Assembly: GCA_023333565.1 (NCBI GenBank)
Contig: JAJKFH010000756.1
Coordinates: forward strand, 1 to 64,000
DNA length: 64,000 nt
Reading direction: 5' to 3'
Source of the DNA: Puffinus mauretanicus
Lineage: Eukaryota > Chordata > Aves > Procellariiformes > Procellariidae
Part shown: piece by piece, positions 44,906 through 56,455 of the stretch
How the letters are laid out: each line of letters starts with the position of its first letter
Numbering within the stretch: the stretch's first letter is position 1
Notes under the pieces: generated by a model
Database searches by the model: none
What the model was told of the DNA's origin: nothing
Seen by the model: the letters and a program-made list of their open reading frames with translations, nothing else
Position numbers and translations under genes: made by a program

Positions 44906-45801
44906 TGTGCGTGGTGGTGCATTCCCTCCCCCGCTTCTCCTGGGCCGCTTGTTGATCTGGGCCACTTGTTGATCTCAGAAATTCCCTTGAAACCTCGGCC
45001 TTGGTGCACCGAGTCTGGCGGTTGAGCGCTCCTTGACCGTATCAGAAACTCTGCATGGCTGAGGCTGGGAACGTACTCGCACTGCCTGGCCCAGGTGTCA
45101 TCTTATCTGAGTCATAGCTCAAGTGGAACAACACCGAAACCTTCAGAATTTTTTAGTAATTACCACCTGGGACTGTGGCCAGAATAGAAATTGACGGATG
45201 ACTAAAGCCAATTATCTTGCCAACCTATAAACGGTGGTCCTAAGTGAGGCCCTTTGAGCTCTCCAGCACCACAGCGGGCTGCACCCACCATCTCCCTCTG
45301 AGTGGGACGCCTCTCAGATCTTGCGACCTTTCCAGTCTGTGATATTCGGAGGATCGTTTTCCGACGGGACCTGGATGGGCTGGAACTCTTCACTGCTTGA
45401 GGCTCAACCCTCGCCTGTTGAGAAATGCTGACGCTTTTTACGTGAATATTTCTTCACCGAACTCAAGGGGAATTTTTAACAGGTATACCTTTTGTACATG
45501 AATATATATATTTCTGCCTGTGTGTGTGTGTGTGAACTGATAATAAGCATAATCTGTAATTAAGTCACTGTTGTGATTGTAGTAGACTCTACTAGCTTAC
45601 TCTGTAAATGTTAAATTAGTTAATGATTAAGTGCTCCTAAAATCTTATGATGTATACTTCATCCATGTAGTAAGTAATAGAGTGAACCTTGCCATTGAAC
45701 TCTGTTAAGTCACGCTTTTATAATTTTCTATTAAAATCACTTTCTGCTAATACCTTTGATGGTGACTCTTTAAGCAGCCTCTAAACCGCTCATTTGCAAC
45801 A
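44906..45801 (+). mobile_element. Solo LTR, family X, nested in provirus 2
   Basis: An insertion of about 895 bp begins TGCGTGGTGGTGCATTCCC and ends CTCATTTGCAACA. It interrupts pol between GATGTAAAAAATG and AACGTGCTTTACACC. A short duplication AATG/AACG flanks it. Inside are a TATA-like CTATAAACGG near 45225 and a (GT)n run near 45516-45533. Copies of the same LTR occur reversed at 58807-59938 and, truncated, at 51733-52275. Confidence 0.8.
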
Positions 45802-47205
45802 ACGTGCTTTACACCACAGCCAAGGACCACGGCCCCACCTGGAAAGAAAGAAGCGCCTGGAGAGACTCGAGGACGACCTCCAGGGTTTGGAGATGGGGTT
45901 ATAGAGGATCTGAGGCCCACTACACTCCAACAGAAAAAGAAATATTAGCAGCCAATGAAGGGCTTCGAGCCACTTCAGAAGTAGTTGGTACTGAAGCACA
46001 GCTCCTCTTGGCACCTCAATTGCCTGTGCTGGGATGGATGTTCAAATTGAGGGTACCCTCCATACATCATGTAACTGATGAGTGGAGTAAACGGGTTATG
46101 CTGATAACGCAACGGGCTTGAACGGGAAACCCTGACCGCCCGGGAATCCTGGAAGTGATCATGGACTGGCCAGAAGGCCAAAACTTTGGAGTGTTGCCAG
46201 AGGAGGTGACTCGTGCTGAAGAGGCCCCACTAGGTAATAAATTACCAGAAAGAGAGAAGCAATATGCCCTGTTCACTCATGGGTCCTGTCATATTGTGGG
46301 AAAACATGGGAGGTGGAAAGCTCCTGCGTGGAGTCCTATACAACAAGTTGCAGAAACTGTTGAAGGAGAAGGTGAATCGAGTCAGTGTGCAGAGGTGAAA
46401 ACCATCCGGCTGGTTTTAGAGAAAAATGGCCAGTCCTTTATCTCTATACTGACTCACGGATGGTGGCAAATGCTCTGTGGGGGTGGCCACAGCAATGGAA
46501 GCAGACCAACTGGCAGCGCAGAGGCAAACCCATCTGGGCTGCTGAACTGTGGCAAGATATTGCTGCCTGCGTGGAGAACCTGGTTGTAAAAGTATGTCAC
46601 ATAAATCCTCACGTACCCAAGAGTCGTGCCACTGAAGAACATCGAAACAACGAGCAAGTGGACCAGGCTGCTAGAATTGAAGCGGCTCAGGTGGATCTGG
46701 ACTGGGAGCATAAGGGTGAGCAATTTATAGCTCGGTGGGTCCATGACACATCAGGACATCCAGGAAGGGATGCACCATACAAATGGGCTTGTGATCGAGG
46801 GGTGGACATGACCATTGATGCCATTGCACAGGTTATCCATGAATGTAAAACGTGTGTCGTAATCAAACACGCCAAGCAGCTAAAGCCTTTTTGGTATAGA
46901 GGACGATGGCTGAAATATCAGTATGGGGAAGCCTGGCAGACTGATTACATCACGCTACCACAAACCCGCCACAGCAAGCACCATGTGCTTACAAAGGTGG
47001 AAGTGACTACCGGATGGTTGGAAACATACCCTGTGACCCACACCACTGCCTGGAATACTATCATCTTGGGCCTTGAAAAGCAAGTTCTATGGTGGCGCAG
47101 CACCCCTGAAAGAATTGAATCAGACAACAGGACTCATTTCCAAAACAACCTCATAAACACCTGGGCCAAGGAGCATGGCATTGAGTGGTTGTGTCGCATC
47201 AAGCC
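45802..47205 (+). pseudogene. pol part 2 of provirus 2 (RNase H, integrase N-terminal and core)
   Basis: This resumes with GCTTTACACCACAGCC. RNase H is recognisable (YLYTDSRMVANALWGWPQQW). Integrase has the HH-CC region (ARWVHDTSGHPGRDAPYKWA, then HECKTCVVIKHAK), the first catalytic Asp in WQTDYITLPQ and the second in ERIESDNRTHFQNN (the usual Gly is Arg). The 846-nt open frame from about 46385 is long, but pol breaks off at GIEWLCRI where a CR1 is inserted. Confidence 0.85.
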
Positions 47206-48531
47206 ATTGTGCAGCGGGGTAGCTATGACTTAGTCGCCATCATGGAAACATGGTGGGATGAGTCTCATGACTGGAGTGCTGCAATGGATGGCTATAAGCT
47301 CTTCAGAAGGGACAGGCGAGGAAGGAGAGGTGGTGGGGTAGCCCTGTATGTCAGGGAGTGCTTCGACTGTCTAGAGCTCAATGGTAGTGATGACGAGGTC
47401 GAGTGCTTGTGGGTAAGGATGAGGGGGAAGGCCAACAAGGCAGATATCCTGCTGGGAGTCTGTTATAGACCACCTAGCCAGGACGAGGAGGCAGACGAAA
47501 TATTCTACAAGAGGCTGGCAGAAGTCTCCCAGTCGCTAGCCCTTGTTCTCGTGGGGGACTTCAACTTTCCGGGCGTCTGCTGGCAATACCACACGGCAGA
47601 GAGGAACCAGTTGAGGAGGTTCCTGGAGTTTGTGGAAGATAACTTCCTGACGCAGCTGGTAAGTGAGCCCACCAGGGGAGGTGCCTCGCTTGACCTGCTC
47701 TTCACAAACAGAGAAGGACTGGTGGGAGATGTGGTGGTTGGAGGCCGGCTTGGGCTTAGCGACCATGAAATGGTAGAATTCTCGATACTTGGTGAAGTAA
47801 AGAGAGGGGCCAGCAAAACGGCTACCATGGACTTCCGGAGGGCGGACTTTGGCCTGCTCGAGAGGGTCCCTTGGGAGACAGTCCTGAAGGGCAAAGGGGT
47901 CCAGGAAGGCTGGACGTTCTTCAAGAAGGAAGTCTTAAAGGCGCAGGAGCGGGCTGTCCCCATGTGCCGTAAGAAGAACGGGCGGGGAAGACGACCGGCC
48001 TGGCTGAACGCGGAGCTCTGGCTGGGACTCAGGAAAAAAAGGAGAGTTTATCACTTGTGGAAGAAGGGGCAGTCAACTCAAGAAGAGTACAGGGATCTCG
48101 TTGGGTCATACAGAGAGGAAATTAGAAAGGCAAAAGCCCGGCTAGGACTCAACCTGGCCACTGTCATGAGAGACAACAAAAATGCTTTTACAAGGAGAGC
48201 CAAGGAGAATCTCCATCCTCTATTGGATGCGGTGGGGAACGTTGCCACCAAGGACGAGGATAAGGCTGAGGTACTCAACGCCTTCTTTGCCTCAGACTTT
48301 AATAGTCAGAGCAGTTATCCTCAGGGTACTCAGCCCCCTGAGCGGGAAGACAAGGACGACGAGCAGGATAAACCCCCCATAATCCAAAAGGAAGAAGTTA
48401 ATGACCTGCTACGCCACCTGGATGTTCACAAGTCTATGGGGCCGGATGGGATCCACCCGAGGGTACTGAGGGAGCTGGCGGAGGACCTTGCCGAGCCGCT
48501 CTCTCCATCATTTACCAGCAGTCCTGCTTAA
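47206..48531 (+). pseudogene. CR1 ORF2, endonuclease and RT N-terminal part
   Basis: An open frame of more than 430 codons encodes the apurinic-type endonuclease: VALYVRECFDC, LLGVCYRPPSQDEEADE, VLVGDFNFPGVCWQYH and a SDHEMVEFSI catalytic His region, then a linker, then KSMGPDGIHPRVLRELAEDL at the RT entrance. The frame ends early at TAA 48529-48531 because one base is missing in CTCTCCATCATTTACC near 48505. The domain is otherwise uninterrupted, but the 5' part of the endonuclease is absent, so the copy cannot be mobile. Confidence 0.9.
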
Positions 48532-49886
48532 CTGGGGAGGTCCCGGACAACTGGAGGCTTGCCAATGTGACGCCCATCTACAAGAAGGGCCGGAAGGAGG
48601 ATCCGGGGAACTAAAGCCCGGTCAGCCTGACCTCGGTGCCGGGGAAGATCATGGAGCGGTTCATTTTGAGGGCGCTCACGAGCCATATCCGGGACAACCA
48701 GGGGATCAGACCCAGCCAGCACGGGTTCATGGAAGGCAGATCCTGCTTGACCAACCTGATCTCCTTCTATGACCAGGTGACCCGCCTCGTGGATGAGGGA
48801 AAGGCTGTGGATGTGGTCTACCTGGACTTCAGTAAAGCCTTTGACACTGTCTCCCACGGCATTCTCCTAGAGAAGCTGGCGGCTCATGGCTTAGACAGGT
48901 GCACTCTTCGCTGGGTAAAAAACTGGCTGGACGGCCGGGCCCAGAGAGTTGTGGTGAACGGAGTTAAATCCAGCTGGCGGCCGGTCACGAGCGGTGTTCC
49001 CCAGGGCTCAGTTTTGGGGCCGGTCTTGTTCAATATCTTTATCAATGATCTGGACGAGGGGATCGAGTGCTCCCTCAGTAAGTTTGCAGATGACACCAAG
49101 CTGGGCGGGAGTGTTGATCTGCTGGAGGGCAGGAAGGCTCTGCAGAGGGACCTGGACAGGCTGGATCGATGGGCCGAGGCCAATTGTATGAGGTTCAACA
49201 AGGCCAAGTGCCGGGTCCTGCACTTCGGCCACAACAACCCCAGGCAACGCCACAGGCTTGGGGAAGAGTGGCTGGAAAGCTGCCCAGAGGAAAAGGACCT
49301 GGGGGTGCTGGTTGACAGCCGGCTGAACATGAGCCGGCAGTGTGCCCAGGTGGCCAAGAAGGCCAATGGCATCCTGGCCTGTATCAGAAATAGTGTGGCC
49401 AGCAGGAGCAGGGAAGTGATCATGCCCCTGTACTCGGCACTGGTGAGGCCGCACCTCGAATCCTGTGTTCAGTTTTGGGCCCCTCACTACAAGAAGGACA
49501 TTGAGGTGCTGGAGCGTGTCCAGAGAAGGGCAACAAAGCTGGTGAAGGGCCTGGAGCACAAGTCTGATGAGGAGCGGCTGAGGGAACTGGGGTTGTTTAG
49601 CCTGGAGAAGAGGAGGCTGAGGGGAGACCTCATCGTGCTCTACAACTACCTGAAAGGAGGTTGTAGCGAGGTGGGGGTTGGTCTCTTCTCCCAAGTAACT
49701 AGCGATAGGACGAGAGGAAATGGCCTGAAGTTGCGCCAAGGGAGGTTTAGATTGGCCATTAGGAGAAATTTCTTTACTGAAAGAGTGGTCAGGCCTTGGA
49801 ACAGGCTGCCCAGGGAAGTGGTAGAGTCACCATCCCTGGAAGTATTTAAAAGACGTGTAGATGAGGCGCTTAGGGACATGGTGTAG
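48532..49886 (+). pseudogene. CR1 ORF2, reverse transcriptase and C-terminal part
   Basis: Continuing in the shifted frame from GEVPDNWRLANVTPIYKKG, a TAA near 48612 replaces the Tyr codon of the usual NYRPVSLTS motif. From 48636 the frame is open for 416 codons to the natural stop at 49884: [20 protein letters not shown] (RT motif A), [20 protein letters not shown] (motif B), [12 protein letters not shown] (motif C, FADD) and the C-terminal [20 protein letters not shown]. Only two lesions, one frameshift and one nonsense, separate this from an intact RT. Confidence 0.92.
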
Positions 49887-49967
49887 TGGGCATGGTGGTG
49901 TTGGGTTGACGGTTGGACTCGATGATCTTAGAGGTCTTTTCCAACCTTAATGATTCTATGATTCTAT

Positions 49968-50924
49968 CTCCTATCATGCAGCAGCCTCTGGGAAAGATGA
50001 ACGATACAATGGACTGTTAAAAACTACACTGAGAGCAACGGGTGCCAGGACATTCAAGCATTGGGATACAACTTTAGCAGAAGCCACTTGGCTAGCTAAC
50101 ACTAGAGGATCTGCCAGTCAGCCTGGCCCTGCTCAATCGAAACCTCTGCACGCTGTGGAAGGAGATAAGGTCCCATAGTACATATATGGAACTGGATGGG
50201 AAAGACAGCCGGGTTATTCCTTCCTTGGGAAAAGGCAAACCCACTCATGGGACTGCTTTTGCTCAAGGACCTGGGTGGCTAATGGGGAAGGATGAGGAAG
50301 TCCAATGTGTGCCGCAAGATGAAAAGAACCCACAATTTGAGTTGTATGATGGCAGTGTGCTGCTGTGACTGCCGTATGTCAAAGGTATTATAGCAGGAAT
50401 CTCTTGCTGATAGCCAGGCTAGAGGCCAGGGGAGGCATTCATTGCAATGTTAAACCCTACGGCCTGGTCCAAAGGGACCTGGGGTGGAGATTGTAATGGA
50501 TATACCTTTAAATTGCTGTAACCCATTATTTCAGTTGCATGTTATAGGAAGTGCTACAGCAGAAATCGCACGAACCAATGAAGGACGAACCTCACAAGAA
50601 GCAGCGCAAGTGCAGCAGTGACCCAACCTGAGCTGGCTTTGGTGCCCTGTAACTCCCCGCAACACACCACCTCTCCTGTCCTGAGTGACCACCGTAACAG
50701 ACGGAGCCCAAAATCATGGACCAAATGAACTCAGTGGACATTTTCTGGTCATTTATGGACATTTTACATTTTACAGGGGTGGCCCCTAGACTAGGGGAGT
50801 GATAGCTGTCTATATATATCAGAGGATGGGAAGTGGGGTGGTGGTTAATGGGGATGTACTGGATAGTGTGATAGTGTGGGACCTGAGCATGACATAAACG
50901 GTATGGAATAAGGGGTGGAGAATG
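49968..50924 (+). pseudogene. Integrase C-terminus and env-less 3' region of provirus 2
   Basis: Integrase resumes with YHAAASGKDERYNGLLKTTL, which holds the catalytic Glu region, and runs with a TAG near 50177 to GSVLL-stop at 50368. From 50369 to 50924 no env is visible; the region carries only short frames and the purine tract GGAATAAGGGGTGGAGAA that abuts the LTR. Lack of env is normal for ERVL. Confidence 0.8.
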
Positions 50925-51496
50925 TACTGGTTTGGGCTGGGATAGAGTTAAATTTCTTCATAGTAGCTTGGAGGGGGCTATGTTTTGGACTTGTGATGAA
51001 AACAGTGTTGATAACACAGGGATGTTTTACTTCTTGCTGAGCAGTGCTTACACAGCATCAAGGCCTTTTCTGCTTCTCACACAACCCCACCAGCAAGTAG
51101 GCTGCGGGTGCACAAAACTTCTTGTTTTGGACAGCTGACCCCAACTGAGCAAAGGGATATTCCATACCACACGGCGTCGTGCTCAGCAATAAAACCGGGA
51201 GGGTCGAGGTTTGTGAGGGCTATCGTCGCTCAGGGACTGATTGGGCGTCAATCGGTTGGTGGTGAGCAATTGTTTTCTTTTGTATCACTTGTTTTTCTTG
51301 GGGTTTATTTTCCTTTCTCTCTTTGTTGTAGTATTTTCCTGTGGGTTGTTTTTTTTTTTTAAACTATTCAACTGTCTTTATCTCAACCCACGAGTTTTCT
51401 CTTTTTTCCTTCCAATTCTGCTCCCATCCCACTGCGGGGGGAGTTAGTGAACAGCTATGTGGTACTTAGGTTGTGAGCCAGGGTTAAACAATGACA
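50925..51496 (+). mobile_element. 3' LTR of provirus 2
   Basis: The 572-bp LTR runs from TGTACTGGTTTGGGCTGGG to GGGTTAAACAATGACA, followed by target duplication CCTGC. It contains AGCAATAAAACCGG near 51186, which can serve as TATA or poly(A) signal, and a T-rich run at 51350-51360. Confidence 0.9.
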
Positions 51497-51732
51497 CCTG
51501 CCAGGCTGTGGGGGGGCTGTGCATCTTGATACCCACAGGAGGAAGATCTCACCTGTGACCAGGCTGAGCACAGCCCATGCCAGTGGGACCATCTCCCGCT
51601 CACAGGTTATTGTGAGGAGAGAGGAATGTGACTGACTCAACCCCCAGCTGTGTGACCCCTGGTCCCCCAGCCCCACTGCTCCCCATTCCTGCTCAGTCCC
51701 AGCTCTTCCCACCATGCTGTAAGCTACCCCAT

Positions 51733-52275
51733 TGTCGCAAATGTGTGGCTTAGAGGCCGCTTAAAGTATCACTGTCGAAGGTATTGGCAAAAAGTGATTT
51801 TAATAGAGATTTATAAAAGTGTGACTTAACAGAGTTCGATGGCAAGGTTCACTCTACCACTTACTACACGGATGAAGCATACAAAGAAAAAGAGCATGGG
51901 AAGCCGGGAAGTCCTTGACTACTGTAAACACTACTTAGCAACAGCTAAAACATCAGTGTGTTATCAACCTTATTCTCATACTACATCCAAAACACAGCAC
52001 TATACCAGCTACTGTGAAGAAAACTAACTCTATTCCAGCTGAAACCAGGATATTGTGTTAAAATTGAGTTGGAATGGTTTATACAGAGGCCGAGGACAAG
52101 AAGCTTAAGGGAGACTCTCCTGTTGAGTCATGAGGTTCAGAGAAGACCCGGCTGGATCCAATCTTGGTCTCAGACTTGGACAGCAGTTTATATCTAATAA
52201 AAAAGGGTAAGGAGACCCTCCCGTTGAGTCATGAGATTCAGAGTAGACCCCCTTGCTTTCTAAACTCCTTCTCAG
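51733..52275 (-). mobile_element. LTR family X, truncated copy, minus
   Basis: Reversed, it ends CACACATTTGCGACA like the copy at 44906-45801. It shares TTAGAGGCCGCTTAAAG and GAGTTCGATGGCAAGGTT with 58807-59938. It is interrupted by a foreign piece at 51895-52057, and has an internal duplication of about 115 bp (GAGACTCTCCTGTTGAGTCA and GAGACCCTCCCGTTGAGTCA). Homology stops near 52275. Confidence 0.8.
51895..52057 (-). mobile_element. ERVL-like LTR fragment inside LTR X
   Basis: The segment GCTAAAACATCAGTGTGTTATC ... GAAGAAAACTAACTCTATTCC is the antisense of the first part of the ERVL-like LTRs (compare 50925-51090). LTR X sequence resumes at AATTGAGTTGGAATGGTTTA. Confidence 0.7.
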
Positions 52276-52802
52276 AGGTGGCCAGGAAAACCCTGCTTCC
52301 CGGCTGCTGGTGGGAGCAGGAGGATAGGCAATGCTGGGGAGGCGAGCCACCCTCCCGCCTGGCCGTCGTCCGCTGCAGAAACAGCTTCTTTTGTCTCTTC
52401 CTCCTCCTTCCCAGACGGACCCTTTTCCACACTGTCAGTCTGACCCTTCCTTCTTCTCCGTCTCACCAAGCATCGTGCCCTGCATCTGCAGCCATGCTCC
52501 CCCTCCGGCTGAGCCCCTCCCGCCTCCCACCTGCCCCTGCTCCAGCACACATAGCCCCAGCTGCGCCCACCGTGCCTCCAGCTCAGGACACGTTTCAGTC
52601 TTTTGCCGAGGGATGCAGAGAGGGGCTTGGTGTCAGGATGGAGCATCGGCACCAGTCCTCAGCCTGTCTCCTGCTCCTCTTGCACAAGAGCTGCTCTCTT
52701 GCAGCGAGCTGGTGCCCTGTCATCAGCAGCGACATACAGCCAGTGCCAAGGGAAAGTGTTTAAGAAACAAGGGAGGTGGAGAAGGATTTTTTCCCACCCT
52801 CT
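52276..52802. other. No recognisable feature
   Basis: Overlapping open frames on both strands without motifs; no repeat family recognised. Confidence 0.4.
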
Positions 52803-53820
52803 GTCAGTGTGGTGGGTTGACCTTGGCTGGCTGCCAGATGCCCACCCAGCTGCTCTCTCACTCTCCCTCCTCAACAAGACAGGGGGAGAAAATCAGATTA
52901 AAAAGCTCGTGGGTCGAGATAGAGACAGGGAGATGCTCACCAACTACCATCGTGGGCAAAACAGACTCAGCTTGCGGACGATTAATTTAATTGCCAGTTA
53001 AAAACAGAGTAAGATCGTGAAAAACAAAAGCAAAACAAAAAATACCTTCGCCCACCACCCCTTCTTCCTGGGCTCAGCTCCACTCCTGACTCTTCTACCT
53101 TCTCCCCCCGAGCAGCGCAGGGGCACGGGGAATGGGGGTTGTGGTCAGTCCATAACACTTTGCCTCTGCCGCTCCTTCCCCCTCACACTCCTCTCCTGCT
53201 CCAGTGCGGGGTCCCACCCACGGGACACAGCCCTTCACAAACTGCTCCAGCGTGAGTCCTTTCCACAGGGTACAGTCCTTCTCAAACTGCTTTTGTGTGG
53301 GTCCCCCATGGGCCACAGCTCCTGCTGCAGCATGGGCTCTCCACCGGCTGCAGCTTCCTTCAGGGCACATCCACCTGCTGAGGCATGGGGTCCTCCATGG
53401 GCTGCAGGGTGGGTATCTGCTCCACCGAGGACCTCCATGGGCTGCAGGGGGACAACCTGCATCACCGTGGTCTTCACCACGGGCAGCGGGGGAATCTCTG
53501 CTCCAGTGCCTGGAGCACCTCCTCCCCCTCCTTCTTCACCGCCCTTGGTGCTTGCAGGGCTGTTTCTCTCACATTTTCTCACTCCTCTCTCCCAGCTCTT
53601 GTTGTGCAGCACTTTTTTTTACCCTTTCTTAAATATGTTATCACAAAGGCACCACCAGAGTCACCGATGGGCCCAGCTTAGGCCAGGAATAGTTGTGTCT
53701 TGGAGCCAGCTGGAACTGGCTCTGTTCAACACAGGGGCAGCCCTGGTCTCCTCTCACAGAAGCCATGCCTGCAGCCCCTTCCCCACTCCAAACCTTGCCA
53801 TGTAAACCCAATGCAGTCAC
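52803..53820 (-). mobile_element. Solo LTR, family Y, with target duplication
   Basis: The plus strand starts TGTGGTGGGTTGACCTTGG at 52808 and ends CATGTAAACCCAATGCA at 53815, a 1008-bp LTR in minus orientation. GTCAG at 52803-52807 and GTCAC at 53816-53820 are a five-base target duplication with one change. The middle holds degenerate repeats of GGGTCC...CTGCTCC. Open frames across it are artefacts. Confidence 0.85.
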
Positions 53821-54842
53821 CCGTTCCTGGTTTTGCAACAGCTGGAGGTTACTGGCCTTGTGGCCTCTAAGTGTCTGTACCATTGCACTAAGGAGCTGGT
53901 GAACCTTTTGCTGTCAAGTTGTTTAACTTTCTTTGGACCCATTTGCACGTTTGTCACCACCAAACACTCAGAGGAGTGGCAGGGTTGTGTGAAGGAGGAC
54001 TTAAGGACATGTGCCAGCATCGAGCCTTGTGGGACTTTGCTGATAATTTCCCCCAGGATGAACAGCGTTCATTAGCCCTTGGCTGTGGTTTCATCTCTCC
54101 AGGCATGCACTGAATTACCACTAACTTTTATGTTGGCAATTTTTCCCTCACTGCACGGCATTTCATGTCTTCAGTGGAGTCGACTGCAGGAGAATATTTC
54201 CCAGGGGGCCGGCGTGGACCTGAGAGTCCCCAGGAGCAGTAGGATGTGAGCGGGGCTGATGAGCACCATCCTGCAGCTTGTCCCTGGGCTGTGGGCTCGG
54301 GGCAGGAGCTGTCCCCAAGTTCTGCCCTGGGGACTCACCCAGCAGCACCTGGGAGGGTTGCTTGTGAGGTGCACCTGGCTGTCACCTCCTGGGGCTGCCT
54401 GGCAAGGGGCACCTGGTCACCTCTGCCTCAGCCCAGACTTTGTTCCGTTTCCTCCTATGGTTCTTGGTCACATTCTAACAAAAAATAAAAAAAAAAAAAA
54501 GAAAGAAAACAAACCAAAACCCCCCTCCCAACTCAGCCTTTGTGCAAGTGTTTCTCAGTGCAGAGTGATTTCAGGGCAGAGGGGGTTGAATTTAAATCTC
54601 TAAAGCCCTTCACAGGCTTTGGCAGCGTTCAGACATAGTCATGATGGTTTTACATTAAATAGTTTTATGATATCAATGGTGAAAGACAGAAAACGTTTCC
54701 CAGGGGAGAGAGGAAACCTCTCCAGTTCCCCCATGGGCTCTGCTGTCTCCACACTTTTGGCCCAATGAAACCCTAACGATGCCCAGGCCTCCCTCCCCAG
54801 AGGCTGAAGGAGTGCAATCAGAGCCTCCATCCATCCACCCAC
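53821..54842. other. No gene seen; short repeat match and A-rich tract
   Basis: 54071-54117 matches 34768-34814 in inverse orientation. An A-rich tract (AAAAATAAAAAAAAAAAAAA) lies at 54479-54515. No coding pattern is visible. Confidence 0.45.
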
Positions 54843-55904
54843 CCAGGAAACTACAGACCTGTTAGTCTACCCTCAGCATCTGGAAAAATTATGGAGAAGA
54901 TCATATTGGGTGCTATGGAAAGGCATTTAAAGGACAATGCAATCGTCAGGCACAGTCAACATGGGTTTGCAAAGGGAAAGTAAGTCCTGTTTAACTAATC
55001 GGATATCCTTCTCTGGTAAGGTCACCAGCCTCATGGATCAGGGGAAGGCGATGGATGTGGCTTTTCTGGATTTTAGTAAGGCTTTTGAGACTGTCCCTCA
55101 CAGCATCCTTCTGCACAAGTTGTCCAACTGCGAGACGAGCAGGTTCACAGGGCGCTGGGTGAAGAACTGGCTGTACGGCAGGGCTCAAAGGGCTGCAGTG
55201 AATGGGGCTACATCTGGCTGGTGACTGGTCACCAGTGGTGTTCCTCATGGCTCAATCCTAAGGCTGGTTCTGTTCAATATTTTCGTCAATGATCTGGATG
55301 GAGGACTTGAATGAACCATTAGCAAGTTTGCCGATGATACTAAACAGGGAGATGCTGTTGACTCTCTCGAGGGACAAGAGGACATAGTATAACCAGCCAG
55401 TCAAAAGAGGTGATTATCCTACTGTATTCAGCGTTGGTGCGGCCTCACCTGGAGTACTCTGTGCAGTTCTGGGCCCTCCATTTGAGAAGGATGTGAAGGT
55501 CCTTGAATGCGTCCAGAGGAGGGCATGTGCTCTGAGGAGCAGCTGAGGACTCTGGGTTTGTCTAGTTTGGAGAAGTGAAAGCTGAGGGGCGACCTCATTG
55601 CTCTCTGCAGCTTCCTGAGGAGCGAACGTGGAGAGGGAGGTGCTGAGCTCTTCTCCCTGGGGACCAGGAACAGGATGCATGGGAATGGTTCAAAGCTGCA
55701 TCAGGGGAGGTTTAGACTTGACATTAGGAAGCATTTCTTTACCGTGAGGGTGGTCAAACCCTGGAACAGGCTTCTTAGAGAGGTGGTCAGACACTGTTGA
55801 TAAGGTCAACAATGCCCTTATCAACATGCTTTAACTTTTGGTCAGCTCTGCAGTGGTCAGGCAGTTGGACTAGATGATGGTTGTAGGTCCCTTCCAATCG
55901 AAAT
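54843..55904 (+). mobile_element. CR1 LINE fragment, plus strand
   Basis: RT motifs are recognisable in a partly open frame at 54937-55224: SCLTNRISFSGKVTSLMDQG, VAFLDFSKAFETVPHSILLH and WVKNWLYGRAQRAAVNG. FADD-region and 3' sequence follow (AGTTTGCCGATGATACTAAA), then GGACTAGATGATGGTTGTAG and CCCTTCCAATCGAAATC. Internal deletions and stops are frequent; it is old. Confidence 0.9.
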
Positions 55905-55973
55905 CTATTCTATTCTATTCTATTCTATTCTATTCTATTCTATTCTATTCTATTCTTTTCTATTCTATTCTAT
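55905..55973. repeat. (TATTC)n microsatellite at a CR1 tail
   Basis: About 13 copies of TATTC, with one TTTTC variant, directly continue the 3' end of the CR1 at 54843-55904. The pentamer evidently grew from the ATTCTATG-type CR1 tail. Confidence 0.95.
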
Positions 55974-56057
55974 ATATAGTCTCCATAAACCTGTTTTCCA
56001 GACTCTCCATGGCTCCAGCCGTTTGCAGAAGGGCAGTTAACCAGCAGGGTCTTGCCC

Positions 56058-56355
56058 AGATCCAGAATCATAAAGTAGTTTAGGTAGGAGGGCACCTCCA
56101 GACGTCCTTTAGCACTTCTTGGTGTTCAAAGCTGGGCTGCCGTAGATTCAGCTGTTCAGGGTCTTGTCCAAGTGGGTTAGGAATGTTTCCAAGGATGAGG
56201 ATCTCGCAGTCTCCCTGGGGTTCTGTTCCATTGTTTGACCACAGTCATGGTGGGGGACAGGGGACAGAGAGATCGAAAATCTAATTAATTATTTCCTCTG
56301 TTGCAACTTGTGCCTGTTCCTCTCATCCTTCTGTTGCACACCACTGAGAAGAAAT
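56058..56355 (-). mobile_element. CR1 LINE 3' end, minus strand
   Basis: Antisense CR1 landmarks occur in order: CCAGAATCATAAAGTAGTTT, CACCTCCAGACGTCC, then TGTTGCACACCACTGAGAAG. It lies tail to tail with the CR1 at 54843-55973. Confidence 0.7.
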
Positions 56356-56455
56356 GGGATCAGAGGAGGCTAAGGCTGGGCCTGGAGTAAGCGGTGGCTC
56401 CAGCACCAAGTCCTCGTTGGCCAAGCACTGGGTGCCAAGCACTGAGCGTAGGCCG

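Larger units (their letters stand above)
47206..49967 (+). mobile_element. CR1 LINE, 5'-truncated, nested in provirus 2 integrase
   Basis: This 2.76-kb CR1 starts within the endonuclease domain (QRGSYDLVAIMETWWDESHD) and ends with the CR1 tail TTGGGTTGACGGTTGGACTC, GATGATCTTAGAGGTCTTTT and ATGATTCTATGATTCTAT. It splits integrase between LCRI and YHAAASGKDERYNG. The young appearance (long open frames) and nesting show it inserted after provirus 2. Confidence 0.95.
42123..51501 (+). mobile_element. ERVL-like provirus 2 with nested insertions (full span with target duplications)
   Basis: CCTGC at 42123-42127 and at 51497-51501 flank an element that begins TGTACTGC and ends AATGACA, a 5-bp target duplication as expected for ERVL. 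The order is LTR stub, pre-gag, gag, (pro deleted), RT, nested solo LTR, RNase H and integrase N-terminal part, nested CR1, integrase C-terminal part, 3' internal region without env, polypurine tract, 3' LTR. It is the same family as provirus 1 but older, with many stops. Confidence 0.9.

Noticed and set aside
52164..53805. Several open frames of 200-260 codons on plus
   Set aside because: Those from 53017 lie within solo LTR Y and the earlier ones have no motif; the LTR ends and target duplication explain the sequence.
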